Shown here piece by piece: positions 47,841 to 58,529 of a stretch of 64,000 nucleotides of DNA. Numbering within the stretch: position 1 is the stretch's first letter; every line of letters begins with the position of its first letter. Location of the stretch: the NCBI GenBank assembly GCA_036936605.1, contig JAUPFV010000005.1, positions 123,002,453 to 123,066,452 of the forward strand, read 5' to 3'. The translations under genes were made by a program, and so were the position numbers. The notes below the pieces were generated by a model. The model was not told the origin of the DNA. It saw only the letters and a program-made list of their open reading frames with translations, and did no database searches. The DNA comes from Limnanthes douglasii subsp. nivea (taxonomy: Eukaryota; Streptophyta; Magnoliopsida; Brassicales; Limnanthaceae).

Positions 47841-48216
47841 TGGTGAGGTTTATTTTTGGTTGAGGGTAATTTTGTCCAGAGTTTTATGGTGTTTCAAAGG
47901 ATATTTAATGTTGGGATAGATTGTAGTGAGAGACTTGAGCTGCCTGGTTGTATTTTATTTTCATTAACCTCATTAAATGAAAGTGGTTGGGTATTTATAC
48001 CCTTAATTGTAGGCCACATAGGCTTTCGAGTTGACTTATGGATTCGGGTCGAGTTCAAAGACCCATTAGTTTTAAGCAGGTAGGTAATTAGCTTAGTCAT
48101 GAAGTGATTAAGTTATTAGTACATTAGTTCAGTTTGGATGGTTCAGTGGGTGGATGTTGTCCGAATTGCCCCTGTCCGGTTCTCATAAAGAGTGGCAATA
48201 AATTTTGGACTCATCA
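47841..48216 (-). repeat. 3' LTR of Tat element 3
   Basis: 376 bp, TGGTGAGG...GGACTCATCA on the plus strand. TATA region GGGTATTTATACCC near 47990. Followed at 48217 by GTAGCCCCTTTTTT, the complement of the purine tract. Confidence 0.85.
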
Positions 48217-48550
48217 GTAGCCCCTTTTTTAGGTTGTGTTCGAAGGCCTTTGGCAAGACCTAAAAAATATTTCAAGTGTAATCATAACTTCGTCTGGATG
48301 GTTTAAAAAGCGTAACGACTTTATCCGGACAGACTAAAAACCTTGGAAGTTTAGCAGTTTTGCCAGAGATAGTGAGACATGTGTCCTCCTCTGATTCACC
48401 TCACCGGCCGTTTTCCTCCTAGAAAAGCGCTTCCACTTGTTTCGAAAAAGTAACCTTTTAATTAATGTTGGTGACATCAGCGTCGTCTTTAATCATTATG
48501 CCTATCTTTTCGTCTTCTCCTAGGTATTAAAGCATCGTTTATCTCATTAG

Positions 48551-48557
48551 TATAAAT
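48551..48557 (+). promoter_or_regulatory. TATA box of the antisense gene (Tat element 3)
   Basis: TATAAAT about 100 bp before the ATG at 48655, at the same relative place as in element 1. Confidence 0.5.
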
Positions 48558-48654
48558 CAGTTCACTTTTCACTATTTTATCATCTTCATTATCTCTACTC
48601 TGTTAAACTTCAAATCTTTCATCTCTCAAAAAACCTTTCTTTTGGTGTGAGTTT

Positions 48655-51538
48655 ATGTTCACAAAAGAAACGCTTTAGTAAAAGGTGGGTGGCTCAATTT
48701 GTCAGAGTTGGAAAAAGCTCAAAAGTTTGAACGAGAAAGGCACATCGCTGCAGACCTCCCTGTTTCCCCTGTTGATAAACCGGCAACACCAAGCTTAGAG
48801 CCTGACCAGGGTTCTTCTTCAACTAAGAGTGCTAAACCTAGGAGGTTGTTCCAGTCCAACCTTTCACCAATCGTCTCGGGCTCATCGGTTCAAGAGTCAG
48901 AGCCTGTTGTTGAACCAGAACAGGTGGTTACAAGCCTTGAAAAAACTTCCCTATTCATCGCTATGGGGTCAGATGCCGATATTTCCCCAAAGAAACTGGT
49001 AGATAGACGAAGGGGTCGTCTGATAAAAGGGCAGGCTGCTGGGACACAACCTAAACCACAATCCACGCCTTCGAAATCCGGGGCAAAAGGTAAAACCACA
49101 GGGTCAGAAGCACCCATCAAAATTCTCAAGGACAAGCAGTCCGGTCCGGAGGCAATTAGCCCAAGTCTTCGAAAGGAGACCTCCGGGTCCGAGCCCCAGC
49201 CGGACTCTAGACCACAAGAGGGAAAGGATGCTCAACAATCTGGAGGGCCTACTGAGCCAACTACTAGCTCTTCTCTTCCTAAAACAACTGACAATCCCTC
49301 CATGGTAATGGAAGATTTAATGGAGGACAACATCGAAAAAGCCCCTTTTGAGACTGACGTCTCGGGGAAAACAAGCAAGACTGCCACTACTAAGAAGAGC
49401 AACGGCAAGAAAAAAGTGTGTTTGAAACATCCGGACCTGCCGGAGTACCTTGTGGGAAAGGTGGGGCCTTGTTTCCATAAGATAAGTGTTAAATATTTGC
49501 TGGCCATTTAGAAAATCAAGTACGCTTTCATTCACACAACTGAACTTGGCCGGATGAGGACGAAGTGGGGAATTCCAGAGAATGTTAAAGTAAGGATTCC
49601 AATCGATCCGGAGACGCCCATGGACTGTAAGCTCAACGAGATTGTCTTCTATACTGAGCTATTCAAATGGGGACTTAGGTTTCCCTTGGACCCAGAAATA
49701 GTCAGATATTTCCATCTGATTAAGCTGTGCCCAAGCCAACTAAGCCCTAATGCATGGTTCACCCTCATGGCATGTATCATGGCTTCAAGGCTCTCCGGAA
49801 TTCCTCTTCCGATGGAGCAATTTGTTGCTGTGGCAAGCCTCTGCAGAAATCATGTCATCCCTTTCTATCACTTCAACATGGGTGACAACTACAAGGTAGT
49901 GGATGACTTACTCGAGTCGGAGAAAGGCTGGAAGACTCAATTTCTGTTTGTCAGCGGTGCTTGGGAGAACGGGAAGAAAATTAAAGCTGGTGTCAACCCA
50001 AGCATGCTCACCAATAGATGGCGAAGTGATGGTAACAATCTCACCAGATACTTCTACTTTTACTTATAAAAACTTTTTTATCTAATTCTTTTTTCTTTTG
50101 ATTTTTGGTAGTGCTGCCCAAGGATTTCAACGATCACTTCGAGGCTGGGCATACTACCTGTCCCAAGCTAAATGCTTGGGCTGCTAAAACCTAGGGAAAC
50201 CGCTTCCACAACTGCTTTACCGGAGGCAATCTAACCAGATCCTATCTTTGGAATACCACCGACCGGAGGGATTTGTCTTGAGAGGAATTAACCACTCCAC
50301 CCCCTCCAGGAGTGATTCTCCCGAAGAAGGAGGGGAAAGAAGGGAAATTGGCCTTGCCGGGCAGAGCTAAAGCCCCTAGCAAGATGAAAGGAAAAAACGT
50401 TAAGGCCAAGCAAAGTGTGGTAGAGTCCAACCCTATCGAGGTGGAGGAAGCTACCCCAACAAACCCGGAGGGACAAGATCAAGGGCAGATGGATGATGCC
50501 TTATTACAAGTGGTGGAGCACGAGAGCACCAAGGAAGCCGCTGGGTCTCCAAAATCTCAAAAGGTCTCCAAAAAGGTCAGAAAACGGGGAGCAGAATATG
50601 GAGACTGGGATGCCAAGAAAAAGAAAACCTCCATGGGAGACGAGGTTTCTCTCCGGGCTCCGGAGCCACTACCTCCTGTTGACCCTACTGACCCCACTCA
50701 AGCAGAAGAGATCCCTGGTGACTTTCAAACCGGAGGGGGTGCATGAGGGGATATCAACATTGATGGTGCTGATATCAGCGGGCTTGAGGGGATTGGTCTT
50801 TACATCGAAAACCTCCCCAAAGATGATTTTGTTGGGCCCTAACTCCCCCCAAGTTCTTCGAACCTTGTCACATTCAATGGTAGGTCTTTTTTGTCTCAAG
50901 TGAAAGAGACGTCATTTCTCACTATTTATTGAGCAATGTCCAACCAGTTCTTATCTTAGAGAAGCAAGTGCGCAATCAGACAACCATCATCAATACCCTC
51001 AATTTTGACAAGGAGAAACTATCTAGTGACCTTCTTAGCGCCAACCAAAATACTGAGGCATTGAGGAAAGAGAGGAGTTGAAGAAATGTCAGGAGGACTT
51101 GGCCAACAGGTTAGCCACTTCGGAAGGAGTTGTCAAAGAACTCCAATTAAAGCAATCCGTCCTGGAAAGAGACCTCCTGTCATAAAAAGAGGAGGTGAAG
51201 GCCAAAGATAGCACCATTCATGCCTTAACTAATGACATGATCTCTCTTGAGAATAGTGTGTCCAAGGCTGAGCAAGAAAAGGCTAACTTGTTAAGGGAGC
51301 AGGAGATAACAATCCAGGCTAGGATGGATGCTTATACCAATGAGGTGATAGATTCTCAGGAGGCAAGGTATGCTGAGGTCAGGTCAGATATGGTTCTTCT
51401 CTTCCATGAAAAATTTCCGAAGAAGACCTTAGGAGATTTATGGCGATTCGTGGAGTACGAAGACATTCCTCATCATACCATGTCTGTTGGTGATAAGTAC
51501 AACTACTCCAGTGATGACACCACTGATGAAGAATAAGA
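48655..51538 (+). pseudogene. Antisense gene (PF04195-like domain) of Tat element 3
   Basis: Homologue of the element 1 antisense gene. ATG at 48655 is followed by a one-base loss, so the good frame starts a few codons on (SELEKAQK at 48702). Ser/Pro-rich half with the conserved phrases GSSVQESEP and IAMGSDA. CAG or CAA to TAG at 49509-49511. Then the conserved domain (GLRFPLDPEIVRYFHL, SQLSPNAWF; 49554-50031), an 80-bp intron 50032-50111, basic linker, and a coiled coil broken by stops and frameshifts near 50744 and 51080-51185. The last frame (51195-51538) keeps the conserved tail VRSDMVLLFHEKFP, 13 bp before the nested LTR. The site that is stopped at 33247 in element 1 (MRTKW) is intact here. 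Confidence 0.8.
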
Positions 51539-51543
51539 GACTG

Positions 51544-51548
51544 GGGAG
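51544..51548. repeat. Left target duplication (GGGAG) of the CRM-like element
   Basis: GGGAG before TGATAAAA; repeated at 57948-57952 after ...GATCACATCA. Confidence 0.88.
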
Positions 51549-52379
51549 TGATAAAATCCTCCTAAAATCGGCACTCTGAAATGGGATAGGTATAAATTTG
51601 CAACCAGGAACCCAAAAGGTTTCAAGGATCAAAGGATGTGGATCGATAGGTCACACAAAGGTTGTGGAAAGGACTTTGATATTCCAACTGGTCTTCCTTT
51701 GGATATGACGCACCAAATGAAGAACAAGTTTTTTCAGAATCAAAGATAGTCTAACCATTTGAATTCTGAGTACATAGTTTTTATAGGAGAAAGAACTAGC
51801 CTTGAACACAATTAAGGCTGTTCTTGGAAACATAATGCATGCCTCTAAAACAATTATGGCGTTTCTTGGAAACAAAATGCTTTAATATTGAAAATACAAA
51901 GTATTAATGATATAAGTTGGAAATCAGACCCTTCCCTCCTCCAAGGACGTGGCTTTTGGTGTAAATGGGCCTTGGGCTTTTATTTCAACAAATGGAAAAT
52001 GGTGAAGTGAAACAATTGCCTCATAAAAAACCTTGTCAAGAAAACCCATTGGGACAAAACTTGAACAAGGGAAAAAGAGTACAATCGAGACACTTTCTCA
52101 TTTGTTGAAATCAATTAGCTTGAATCAAGACCTAAGTGGTTTGACAAGCTTTTCCACCATACTTGCTGTTTTGATCACGTGGATTCTCTAGTTGATTAAG
52201 CAATCCTCCAACAGCTTTGTTAAATTGTTTTGCTCTTGATCGAGTTGTTGGACCAGCTGGTAAAATAAGAATATCTTCAACTTCAAGCTCATCTTCTTTT
52301 TCAAGTTATTCATCTGGTTCTTGCACATTTCCATGTTCTAAGCTCCTTGTGTCATCTAGGATCACATCATCCTCTCCCA
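51549..52379 (-). repeat. 3' LTR of the CRM-like element
   Basis: TGATAAAATCC...GGATCACATCA (plus strand). Compared with the 5' LTR it lacks about 40 bp near 51728. The adjoining TCCTCTCCCACTT (52380-52392) is the complement of the purine tract. Confidence 0.88.
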
Positions 52380-53806
52380 CTTGAAAAGGATTTGACCTCA
52401 AATCCATTTCATCTGCGATAAAAGGAACCAAATCAGAAACATTAAAGGTAGGACTCACTTTATACATAGGTCAAGTTGATACGCATTATTGTTGATATTT
52501 TTTGTTACTTCAAATGGTCCATCAATTCTAGGCATCAATTTTGACTTCCTCTCTTCTGGAAATCTTTCCTTTCTTAAGTGCACCCATACTTGATCTCCAA
52601 CCTCAAAAACGTTCTCACGTTTTCCCTTGTTTACTTGTTTGACATATTGTTCAGTTTTCTTTTCTATGTTTTTCCTTGCATCATCATGGATCTGTTTTAC
52701 AAGTTCAGCTTTCTTTTTCCCATCTATGCTAGTTCTTTCAATCAAAGGCAAAGGAGTTAGATCCAAAGGAGATATTGTGTTAAATCCATAAACAATTTGA
52801 AAACGAGAGTACTTAGAAGCAGAATGCATAGAATGATTGTATGCAAATTCAACATGCGACAAACATTCTTCCCAAGTTTTCAAGTTCTTTTAAATTAATG
52901 TACGTAGAAGAGTGGACAAAGTCCTATTTACTACTTCTGTTTGTCCATCAGTTTGTGGGTGACATGTAGTAGAAAATAACACAAAGTTTTCCAAAAGTAA
53001 CTTAGAAACTTAGTGTCCCTATCTGAAACTATCGTCCTAGGCATGCCATGCAAACGAACTATATCTTTAAAGAACAGATTAGCAATGTGCAACGCATCAT
53101 CATTTTTGTGACAAGCAACAAAGTGTGCCATTTTAGAGAATCGATCAACAACCACAAAAATGGAATCCTTACCAGTTCTAGTCCTAGGCAATCCAACTAC
53201 AAAGTCCATAGATATATCATTCCAAGGATGTGTAGGAATAGGTAAAGGAGTATACAAACCGTGGGATTGAACCTTAGATTTGGCTTGTTTACAAGTAGCA
53301 CATTTGTCACAGATTATTTCAACATCCCTCCTCATATGTGGCCAATGGAAGTGATCCAGCATTACCTTGAGAGTTTTAGCTATTCGAAAATATCCCATTA
53401 AGCCTCCTTCATGGGCTTCTCTAGCAAGTAAATCTCTCATGGAACAATTAGGCACACGTAAACGTTTATAAAAAAATAAGAATCCTTCATGCCTATAGAA
53501 CCGCCCTGAAGCAAACTTTTCACATGCTTGATACATCTTTCCAAAATCAGAATCATTTTCATATAAACTCTTAAGATGATCAAATCCTAAAATCTTAGCT
53601 TCAAGAGTAGTGATTAAGGCATACCTTCGGGACAATACATCAGCAACAATATTTTCTTTACCTTGTTTGTATTTGATGGCATATGGAAATGTCTCAATAA
53701 ATTCTATCCACCTTGCATGTCTTTTGTTAAGTTTTTGCTGACCTTTTAGGTGTGTGAGAGATTCATGGTCAGTGTGTATGACAAACTCCTTTGGCCACAA
53801 GTAATG
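52306..53806 (-). pseudogene. RNase H end and integrase of the CRM-like element
   Basis: Starts after a stop that splits RNase H (CAG to TAG, 53807-53809). RNase H tail ([15 protein letters not shown]), then integrase: H...H (HEGGLMGY region), CDKCATC, core Asp residues in SMDFVVG and SDRDTKF. A frameshift near 52985 comes before the last core Glu (QTEVVNR). The C-terminal segment (52883-52455: [32 protein letters not shown]) is typical of CRM/chromovirus integrases. A further break lies near 52455, after which the frame enters the 3' LTR and stops at 52306-52308. There the 5' LTR copy has a sense Gln codon. Confidence 0.8.
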
Positions 53807-55330
53807 CTACCATGTTTGCAAAGCTTGAACTAAGGCATACAACTCCTTGTTATAAGTAGGATAGTTTTGAGTAGCTCCTCCAAGCTTTTCACTGAAATAA
53901 GCTATGGGCTTTTTATCCTGCATCAAAACAGCTCCAATCCCAATTCTAGAAGCATCACATTCAATCTCAAAAGTTTTAAGAAAATCAGGTAATGTTAACA
54001 CAAGAGCATGAGTAAGCTTCTCTTTTAAGGATTGAAATGCTTCTTCTTGAGCTTGTTCCCACTTGAAACCAACGTCCTTCTTTATTATTTCAGTGAGTGG
54101 TGCAGCTAAGGTGCTGCAATATTTGACAAAACGCCTATAAAATCCTGCAAGGCCGTGGAAGCTTCTCACTTCTCCAACTGTTTTTGGACTTGGCCATTCG
54201 CGGATTGCCTTAACCGTTTCCTCATCCACCTTAATACCATCTGCACTTATAACAAAACCTAAAAAGACAAGATTATCGGTACAAAAAGTGCATTTCATAA
54301 GATCTGCATCGAGATTTTCCTTCCTAAGTACACTTAAAATCAATTTCAGATAGTGAACATGTTCTTCTAAGCACTTGCTGTAATTTAAGATGTCATCCAA
54401 ATATACTACAACAAAAACTCCTATATAAGCCCTTAGAACATGATTCATTAACCGAATGGATGTACTAGGTGCATTAGTTAGCCCAAATGGCATTGCTAAC
54501 CATTCATATAGTCCATGCTTAGTTTTAAATGTAGTTTTCCACTCATCCCCTTCTTTCATCCTAATTTGGTGATAACTACTTTTAAGATCAATCTTAGAAA
54601 AAATGCTAGAACCATGAAATTCATCTAACATATCATCTAATCTAGGTATAGGATGACGATACTTTACTGTTATGTTGTTGATGGCTCTGCAATCAATACA
54701 TATTCTCCAGCTTCCATCTTTCTTGGGCACAAGTAGAACTGGTACCGCACAAGGACTCATGCTTTCACGGATATGTTCTTTTTCCATCAGTTCACTGATT
54801 TGCCTTTGCAATTCTTTTGTCTCCACTGGATTAGGTCTATAAGCAGGCCTGTTAGGAAGGGAGGCTCGATGTACAAAATCTATTTGGTGTTCGATGCCTC
54901 TAATTGGTGGAAGCCCTTTTGGATTGTCTTCATGGAATACATCTTCAAATTCCTACAAGACAGAAGTCATCTCACTCGGCAACACCGGTGTCAAGTTAGT
55001 TAAACTCATAAGAGTTTCCTTAAACACAAAAAGTAACATAGGTTGCTTAGAGAATAATGCTTTCTTAACCTCGGCAGATTTTGCATAGAAATTCGAATGT
55101 TTTGTTACCCGACTTTCCTTGTTCTCCATATGCTTTTGATCTTGGTAAACTTCTCGTGGAGTTATGGGAACTAGAGTGGTTTTCCTTCCTTGAAACTCAA
55201 ATGTATGACGATTGGTGAATCCATCATGGATAACCTTTCGATCAGATTGTCATGGCCTTCCTAACAGTATGTGACTAGCCTCCATTGGTAGAACATCACA
55301 TAAAACTTCATCTTCGTACTTACCAATGGC
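53807..55330 (-). pseudogene. RT and RNase H N-terminal part of the CRM-like element
   Basis: A long clean frame 54826-53807: RT with [33 protein letters not shown] and catalytic YLDDIL, then RNase H beginning [14 protein letters not shown] with its acidic residue intact. Ends at the nonsense codon 53807-53809. The stretch 54827-55330 is the protease-RT link ([23 protein letters not shown] phrases) with several stops. Confidence 0.85.
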
Positions 55331-56760
55331 TTAGGGAACTTCTACTTGGTGGCTAACTTTCATTTCTCCATTGTCGTTAAGCCATTGAAGCTTGTAAGGT
55401 GATGGATGCTTTTTCGTTTTTAAACCAAGCTTCTTTACCATAGATTCACTTGCCACATTGGTACAATTGCCTCCATCGATAATAAGGCTACAAACTTTAC
55501 CTTGAACAAGACACCTAGTGTAAAACAGATTCTCCCTTTGCTCTTGTTCTTCTTCTTTTGTTTGAACGCTTAAAGACCTTCTGGCTACCAATAAATCTCC
55601 TTTAGCAGGTCGCTCTAAGTGTTCTTCGGAAGAATCAGAGACAATTTCTTCTTCCTCTGAAATTATTTCTCCATTATCTAGAATTGTCATAATCTTCTTA
55701 TTAGAACACTCATTAGCATAATGTCCCATCCCTTTGCACTTGAAACACTTAACATCACGAGTTCTGATTGCAACCTCTTTAGGTTTGCCCTTGTTATCAA
55801 TAGACAATGGTGTTCCAGATTTTTGGTTCACCTCTATATAGCTTCCTTTCTGATAATTGGTCTTCTCATCTTTTGAATAACTTGGCTTAATTGTTACTGC
55901 CCCTGAACCGTAACTTGATCTTGAGGAGTTCTTTCTTTTAACCTGTAATTCAAATAGCAAAGCTTTGTGTAGCATCTCTTCTAGTTCAACATAATACTGA
56001 GTTTCAAATCTGTCTTGAATTTCTCTATTTAAACCCCCAAGAAAACTTGACATTGTTGCCTCTATCTTCTGAAATATCAGCTCGCAACATTAAGGTCTCC
56101 ATTTCTTGATAATACTCTTCAACAGATCGGCTTCCTTGTGTTAATCTCTTCAGCTTTAGATGCAGCTCACGGTGGTAATGACTAGGAACAAACCTCTTCC
56201 GCATAATGGCTTTCATTTCTGCCCATGATTCTATAGGATGTTCCCCATTACGCCTTCTTGAGGTAACTAGTTGATCCCACCAACTAAGAGCATAATCATA
56301 AAATTCAGTAGCAGCAATTCTTACTCGATTGGTCTCCGTGTAGTGTTGAACGTTGAAAACGAGTTCAATCTTCTGTTCCCATTCCAGATAGGCATCTGGA
56401 TCGTTTTTTCCATGGAATGGTGGAATCTTAATCTTGAGACCTCCAAGATTGTCACGCATACATTCGTTTCCCTCTCTTGTACGTCTATGGTGCCTTCTAT
56501 GGCTGTTTCGAGACGAATTGCTCATGCGTTCATAATATTCATAAGCAGCTTTATTTCTGAATTGTTCAGGTAGTTCATGGTTTCTTCTTGGACTGGTTTG
56601 TCGTGAACGGTTCCGCTCGTGGTCAGTGTTTGATTGAAGCTCTTCGCGAAAGGCATCTATCTTGGTGTCTATCAACTTTGTCATAGCTTCAATTGGAAGC
56701 TTGTTGTTATTGAAATTACTGTTTTCTGCATCATTTGAATTAGATATCCTTTTCTACAAA
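55331..56760 (-). pseudogene. Gag and protease of the CRM-like element, one frameshift
   Basis: First piece 56684-56025 (gag; ATG MTKLIDTK at 56684 or further upstream): Arg-rich N-terminus, then the core (IPPFHGKNDPDAYLEWE, ALSWWDQL, MRKRFVPSHYHREL). A frameshift near 56040 leads to the second piece 56053-55331. It holds a zinc knuckle CFKCKGMGHYANEC (CCHC), an acidic stretch and the protease active site LIIDGGNC. Ends at a stop at 55331-55333. Confidence 0.82.
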
Positions 56761-57062
56761 ACAAAACAAAAACAAATCACCAGCAACAAGTCCTTGGAAA
56801 GTTCTTCAATTTATTTACAACTATAAAATATATCCAAATCTGTTTTCCTAAGAATAATAAGAGATAAGTTTCACAACAGAACCTAAAAACGCTTTTCTAC
56901 GATTTTAAATCTCAAACAACTATAACTAGGGTGAAATAGATCCGAATTTCGTGATTCAAAATGAAATCATCACACTAACACTCAAATCTTCACAAACAAA
57001 CTGATAATATAAAATAGATGAAGAAAAATTTATGAGAAAGACAATACCCAACTTTCAGAATG

Positions 57063-57078
57063 TTGCTCTGATACCACT
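57063..57078 (-). promoter_or_regulatory. Primer-binding site for initiator-Met tRNA (CRM-like element)
   Basis: On the minus strand TGGTATCAGAGCAAC directly after the 5' LTR, matching the 3' end of plant initiator methionine tRNA, the usual primer of chromoviruses and copia elements. Confidence 0.85.
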
Positions 57079-57947
57079 TGATAAACTCCTCCTAGAATCG
57101 GCACTCTGAAATGGGATAGGGATAACTTTGCAACTAGGAACCCAAAAGGATTCAAGGATCAAAGGATGTGGATCGATAGGTCACACAAAGGTTGTGGAAA
57201 GGCCTTTGATATTCCAACTGATCTTCCTTTGGATATGACGCACCAAATGAAGAACAGGTTTTCTTGTGGATATTACACACCAACAAGAGAAGAGTAAAAC
57301 TTAAGAAGTTTTTTCAGAATCAAAGATAGTCTAACCATTAGAATTTTGAGTACATAGTTTTTATAGGAGAAAGAACTAGCATTGAACACAATTAAGGCTG
57401 TTCTTGGAAACATAATGCATGCCTCTAAAACAATGAAGGCTTTTCTTGGAAACAAAATGCTTTAATATTAAAAATAAAAGTATTAAGATATAAGCTGGAA
57501 ATCAGACCCTTCCCTCCTCCAAGGACGTGGCTTTTGGTGTAGATGGGCCTTGGGCTTTTATTTCAGCAAATGGACAATGGTGAAGTGAAAGAATTGCCTC
57601 ATTAAAAACCGTATCAAGAAAACCCATTGGAACAAAACTTGAACAAGGGAAAAAGAGTACAATCGAAACACTTTCTCATTTGTTGAAATCAATTAGCTTG
57701 AATCAAGACCAAAATGGTTTGACAAGCTTTTCCACCATACTTGCTGTTTTGATCACGTGGATTCTCTAGTTGATTAAGCAATCCTCCAACACCTTTGTTA
57801 AATTGTTTTGCTCTTGATCGAATTGTTGGACCAGCCGGTAAAATAATAATATCTTCAACTTCAAGCTCATCTTCTTTTTCAAGTTGTTCATCTGGTTCTT
57901 GCACATTTCCATGTTCTAAGCTCCTTGTGTCATCTAGGATCACATCA
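57079..57947 (-). repeat. 5' LTR of the CRM-like element
   Basis: TGATAAACTCC...GGATCACATCA, 869 bp. It contains an open minus-strand frame (57947-57689) ending in the phrase IRSRAKQFNKGVGG, like the C-termini of gypsy polyproteins. This is the LTR-encoded end of pol. Confidence 0.88.
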
Positions 57948-57952
57948 GGGAG

Positions 57953-58529
57953 AGTCCGGATGATGACGCAAAGAGGAAAAAGCCAAGTGAGGCTGAGCCA
58001 TCTACAAAAGCTCGGTCTTAGAGTATCAATTATCTTTTTTAATTTTCTCGTGATTGAACCAAGTCCTTGGATAGCCAAGGCATTTTTTGTAACCATGTCT
58101 GGTCCTTGTCCGGATAAACCTTTCTTGTTTTGACAATTCAAAGTCCTTGGATGGCCAAGGCATTTCATATGTTTTAATGAGTAGTTTCATTCTGCACAAC
58201 TCTTGCATTCTTTCATAGTTTTTCAACTTTGGTGGCTAATGTTTAAACAGCCCTTAGTTATTTCACAAGTATTTTAAAGTGAGAGTGTTTAAATTCTCCG
58301 ATGACAAATGTTTAAGTAGTCATCATTCCTCCAATTTAATCCGGTCTGTTTAATAAAAAATTTCAACGAAAACTACTAACTGAAAATACTCTGAATACTT
58401 CAAGAAGGCATCATATTTTATAAAAAAGACTGGACACCTCATTAAAACCTCCCCGAGCCACTAGGGAGGAAAGAGTATGCCCCCAAATATTTACATGAAT
58501 TTTCAAACAAGTAAATATTTACACAGTTT
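57953..58529. other. Convergence zone of Tat element 3, with two hairpins
   Basis: Holds the remaining tail of the antisense gene next to the nested element, then two hairpin sequences CCTTGG-ATAG-CCAAGG at 58065 and CCTTGG-ATGG-CCAAGG at 58145, and one unit of the repeat that is triplicated in element 1 (near 58240-58290). Bounded by the pol stop at 58530. Confidence 0.6.

Larger units (their letters stand above)
51549..57947 (-). mobile_element. CRM-like Ty3/gypsy retrotransposon nested in Tat element 3
   Basis: A 6.4-kb minus-strand element with two long LTRs (831 and 869 bp), an initiator-Met tRNA primer site, gag with a zinc knuckle, protease, RT, RNase H and integrase. The pol frame runs into the 3' LTR, a feature described for CRM (centromeric) chromoviruses. 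The integrase C-terminus lacks a chromodomain that I can recognise. Lineage call is by motif similarity only. Confidence 0.8.

Noticed and set aside
57063..57078. tRNA-like sequence TGGTATCAGAGC
   Set aside because: Only the 3'-end complement of initiator-Met tRNA is present, next to an LTR; it is a primer-binding site, not a tRNA gene.
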